In this document: piece by piece, positions 16,651 to 17,987 of the stretch | Numbering within the stretch: the stretch's first letter is position 1 | Layout: every line of letters begins with the position of its first letter | Assembly (NCBI GenBank): GCA_041594335.1 | Contig: JBFHML010000047.1 | Coordinates: 1-17,987, forward strand | Length of the DNA stretch: 17,987 bases | Reading direction: 5' to 3' | DNA from: JAGPUQ01 sp041594335 | Lineage (GTDB): Bacteria > Pseudomonadota > Gammaproteobacteria > Pseudomonadales > Porticoccaceae | Program-made: the position numbers and the translations under genes | Notes under the pieces: generated by a model | Databases searched by the model: none | Told to the model about the DNA's origin: nothing | Seen by the model: the letters and a program-made list of their open reading frames with translations, nothing else

Positions 16651-17763
16651 TCAACCGCGCGCGATAATGGAAGCGTCCGCTTCTCTGCGCGCGCGGATTG
16701 TAGCGCGAATGTGCTGCTCAAGCTGATCGACGAGGCCTGCCTGGTCGAGTTTTCCCAATACCTTGCCGTCCCGATAGAGGAGATGGCGCGGCGCGCCTCC
16801 GGTAAGGCCCAGATCTGCGACCCGAGCCTCGCCGGGACCATTGACGATGCAGCCAATCACCGCCACATCGAGCGGCTCCGTGACGTCACTCAGACGCTCC
16901 TCCAATGCATTGACGGTTGCAATCACATCAAAGTTTTGTCGAGAACAACTCGGGCAGGCAATCAGGTTGACGCCTCGAGACCGCAGCCGCAGGCTTTTGA
17001 GCAGATCCCAGCCCACGCGAACCTCCTCGACGGGATCCGCCGCCAGCGATATCCGCAGCGTGTCCCCGATGCCGTCGAGTAGCAGCGCACCCAACCCTAC
17101 CGCCGACTTCACAGTTCCCGAGCGCGTCCCGCCCGCCTCGGTGATTCCCAGATGGAGCGGACTGTCAATTTGGTCGGCGATTTTGCGGTAGGCAGCCATG
17201 GCCATGAACACGTCTGACGCCTTGAGGCTGACTTTGAATTCCTGAAAATCGAGGTGGTCGAGGATATCGATGTGTCGCAGCGCCGATTCCACCAACGCAT
17301 CCGGCGTGGGCTCACCGTACTTAAGCTGCAGATCTTTTTCCAACGAGCCCGCGTTCACGCCGATGCGAATCGGCACGCCGAGATCCCGGGCCTTCTCGAC
17401 GACCGCTCGAACACGCTCCTCGCGACCGATATTGCCAGGATTGATGCGCAGACAGTCGACCCCGAGATCCAACACCCGCAGGGCAATGCGATAGTCGAAG
17501 TGGATATCGGCAACCAGCGGCACCGACACCTGGGCCCGAATGCGCCCAAAGGCTTCCGCCGCATCGAGCGAGGGTACCGAGACGCGAACGATATCGGCAC
17601 CCGCGTGCTGGATCGCCTCGATTTGGGCCACTGTCGCCGGCACATCGGTCGTCTCGGTATTGGTCATGCTTTGCACCGAAATCGGCGCATCCCCTCCGAC
17701 CGGGACCGTACCCACCATGATTTGCCGCGAACGGCGGCGTTGTATCGCGCTACTCGCCTGCAT
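16651..17763 (-). CDS. ispG: 4-hydroxy-3-methylbut-2-enyl diphosphate synthase (flavodoxin)
   Basis: Iron-sulfur enzyme of the MEP pathway that reductively opens 2-C-methyl-D-erythritol 2,4-cyclodiphosphate to HMBPP, a precursor of all isoprenoids. The 370 residues show the N-terminal TIM barrel (VQSMTNTETTD, LVADIHFDYRIAL, LRINPGNIG, GITEAGGTRSGTVKSAVG) and the [4Fe-4S] domain with C270, C273 and C305 and the remaining ligand E312 in GCIVNGPGE, at the same numbers as in E. coli. Short two-domain bacterial form, without the plant-type insert. ATG 17763 follows the rodZ-like stop by five bases with GGCGGGG as ribosome site, so it is probably coupled to rodZ. HisS begins 16 bases after its stop. 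Confidence 0.98.
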   Translation of the reverse strand: MQASSAIQRRRSRQIMVGTVPVGGDAPISVQSMTNTETTDVPATVAQIEAIQHAGADIVRVSVPSLDAAEAFGRIRAQVSVPLVADIHFDYRIALRVLDLGVDCLRINPGNIGREERVRAVVEKARDLGVPIRIGVNAGSLEKDLQLKYGEPTPDALVESALRHIDILDHLDFQEFKVSLKASDVFMAMAAYRKIADQIDSPLHLGITEAGGTRSGTVKSAVGLGALLLDGIGDTLRISLAADPVEEVRVGWDLLKSLRLRSRGVNLIACPSCSRQNFDVIATVNALEERLSDVTEPLDVAVIGCIVNGPGEARVADLGLTGGAPRHLLYRDGKVLGKLDQAGLVDQLEQHIRATIRARREADASIIARG

Positions 17764-17768
17764 CGGTG

Positions 17769-17987
17769 TTACCCCGCCGACAGGAGAATGATCATCAGAA
17801 TTACCACACCCAACCCAACGACTACACTCCCCAAGAGCAACTTTCTGGAACGCTCGGCGTGCTTGCGCGGTGCTTCGGGCACGCCAGCATTCGTGTATTC
17901 GCCATACTGGCTCTCGAAATCAGCCAGCAAACGCTCCCCATCTAGGCTCAGCAAAGCACCGCAACGACGCAGGTAGCCTCGCACATA
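17769..17987 (-). CDS. rodZ: RodZ-like protein, C-terminal part, ends soon after the membrane helix
   Basis: Partial gene; its 5' part lies beyond the right edge. The visible 72 residues begin YVRGYLRRCGALLSLDGERLLADF, the last part of the cytoplasmic Cro-type helix-turn-helix domain of RodZ/YfgA, which binds MreB and helps keep rod shape. A basic linker (RKHAERSRK) is followed by one hydrophobic helix (LLLGSVVVGLGVVILMIILL) and the protein stops three residues later. Typical RodZ continues with a periplasmic beta domain (DUF4115), which is absent; ispG starts five bases after the stop, so nothing has been displaced into another frame here. Position before ispG is that of rodZ in E. coli. It could also be counted as a RodZ-like HTH membrane protein. 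Confidence 0.85.
   Translation of the reverse strand, partial: YVRGYLRRCGALLSLDGERLLADFESQYGEYTNAGVPEAPRKHAERSRKLLLGSVVVGLGVVILMIILLSAG

Noticed and set aside
17254..17976. Open frame of 240 codons on the plus strand opposite ispG
   Set aside because: Antisense shadow of a well-supported gene in GC-rich DNA; no ribosome site or recognisable motif. The same holds for 7151-7819 opposite clpB and 4041-4646 opposite ilvB.

Overview
The window is a GC-rich (roughly 60-65 percent by eye) chromosomal segment of a gammaproteobacterium, made almost entirely of core housekeeping genes. Two blocks point to that class. The order rodZ-ispG-hisS-yfgM-bamB-der on the minus strand (right third) is the same order as in Escherichia coli. 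The order ilvB/I-ilvN/H-ilvC-pssA (left quarter) matches, from memory, that of Pseudomonas. High GC and Pseudomonas/Chromatiales-like protein features suggest a non-enteric lineage, but the genus cannot be fixed from the sequence.

Layout, left to right. 1-257: the 5'-truncated end of an RHS-repeat protein on the minus strand, running off the left edge. 408-4616: a minus-strand branched-chain amino-acid operon (ilvB, ilvN, ilvC) followed by pssA for phosphatidylserine synthesis. 4617-5022: a 406-base divergent intergenic region holding a good sigma-70 promoter for ilvB, a leader of about 250 nt with competing inverted repeats and a perfect DnaA-box 9-mer, and a weaker promoter for a secreted DUF4124 protein (5023-5508, plus). 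5537-8107: clpB on the minus strand with a clear heat-shock (sigma-32) promoter and a likely internal translation start. 8285-8458: a 57-residue zinc-ribbon-like protein, plus. 8556-9568: a secreted thermonuclease and ribosomal protein L31 (rpmE), minus. 9694-11880: priA, plus. 11961-17987: the minus-strand block der, bamB, yfgM, hisS, ispG and a partial, unusually short rodZ-like gene.

The genes work in a few systems: isoleucine/valine/leucine synthesis (ilvBNC), phospholipid head-group synthesis (pssA), protein disaggregation (clpB), replication restart (priA), ribosome function (rpmE, der, hisS), isoprenoid precursor synthesis (ispG) and envelope protein assembly (bamB, yfgM, rodZ).

I found no CRISPR array, tRNA, rRNA, insertion sequence, prophage or defence system, and nothing that amounts to a new multigene system. 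The points that deserve a second look are the structured ilvB leader, the RHS remnant, the RodZ-like protein lacking a periplasmic domain, the small zinc-ribbon protein, and the conserved dual start of ClpB.
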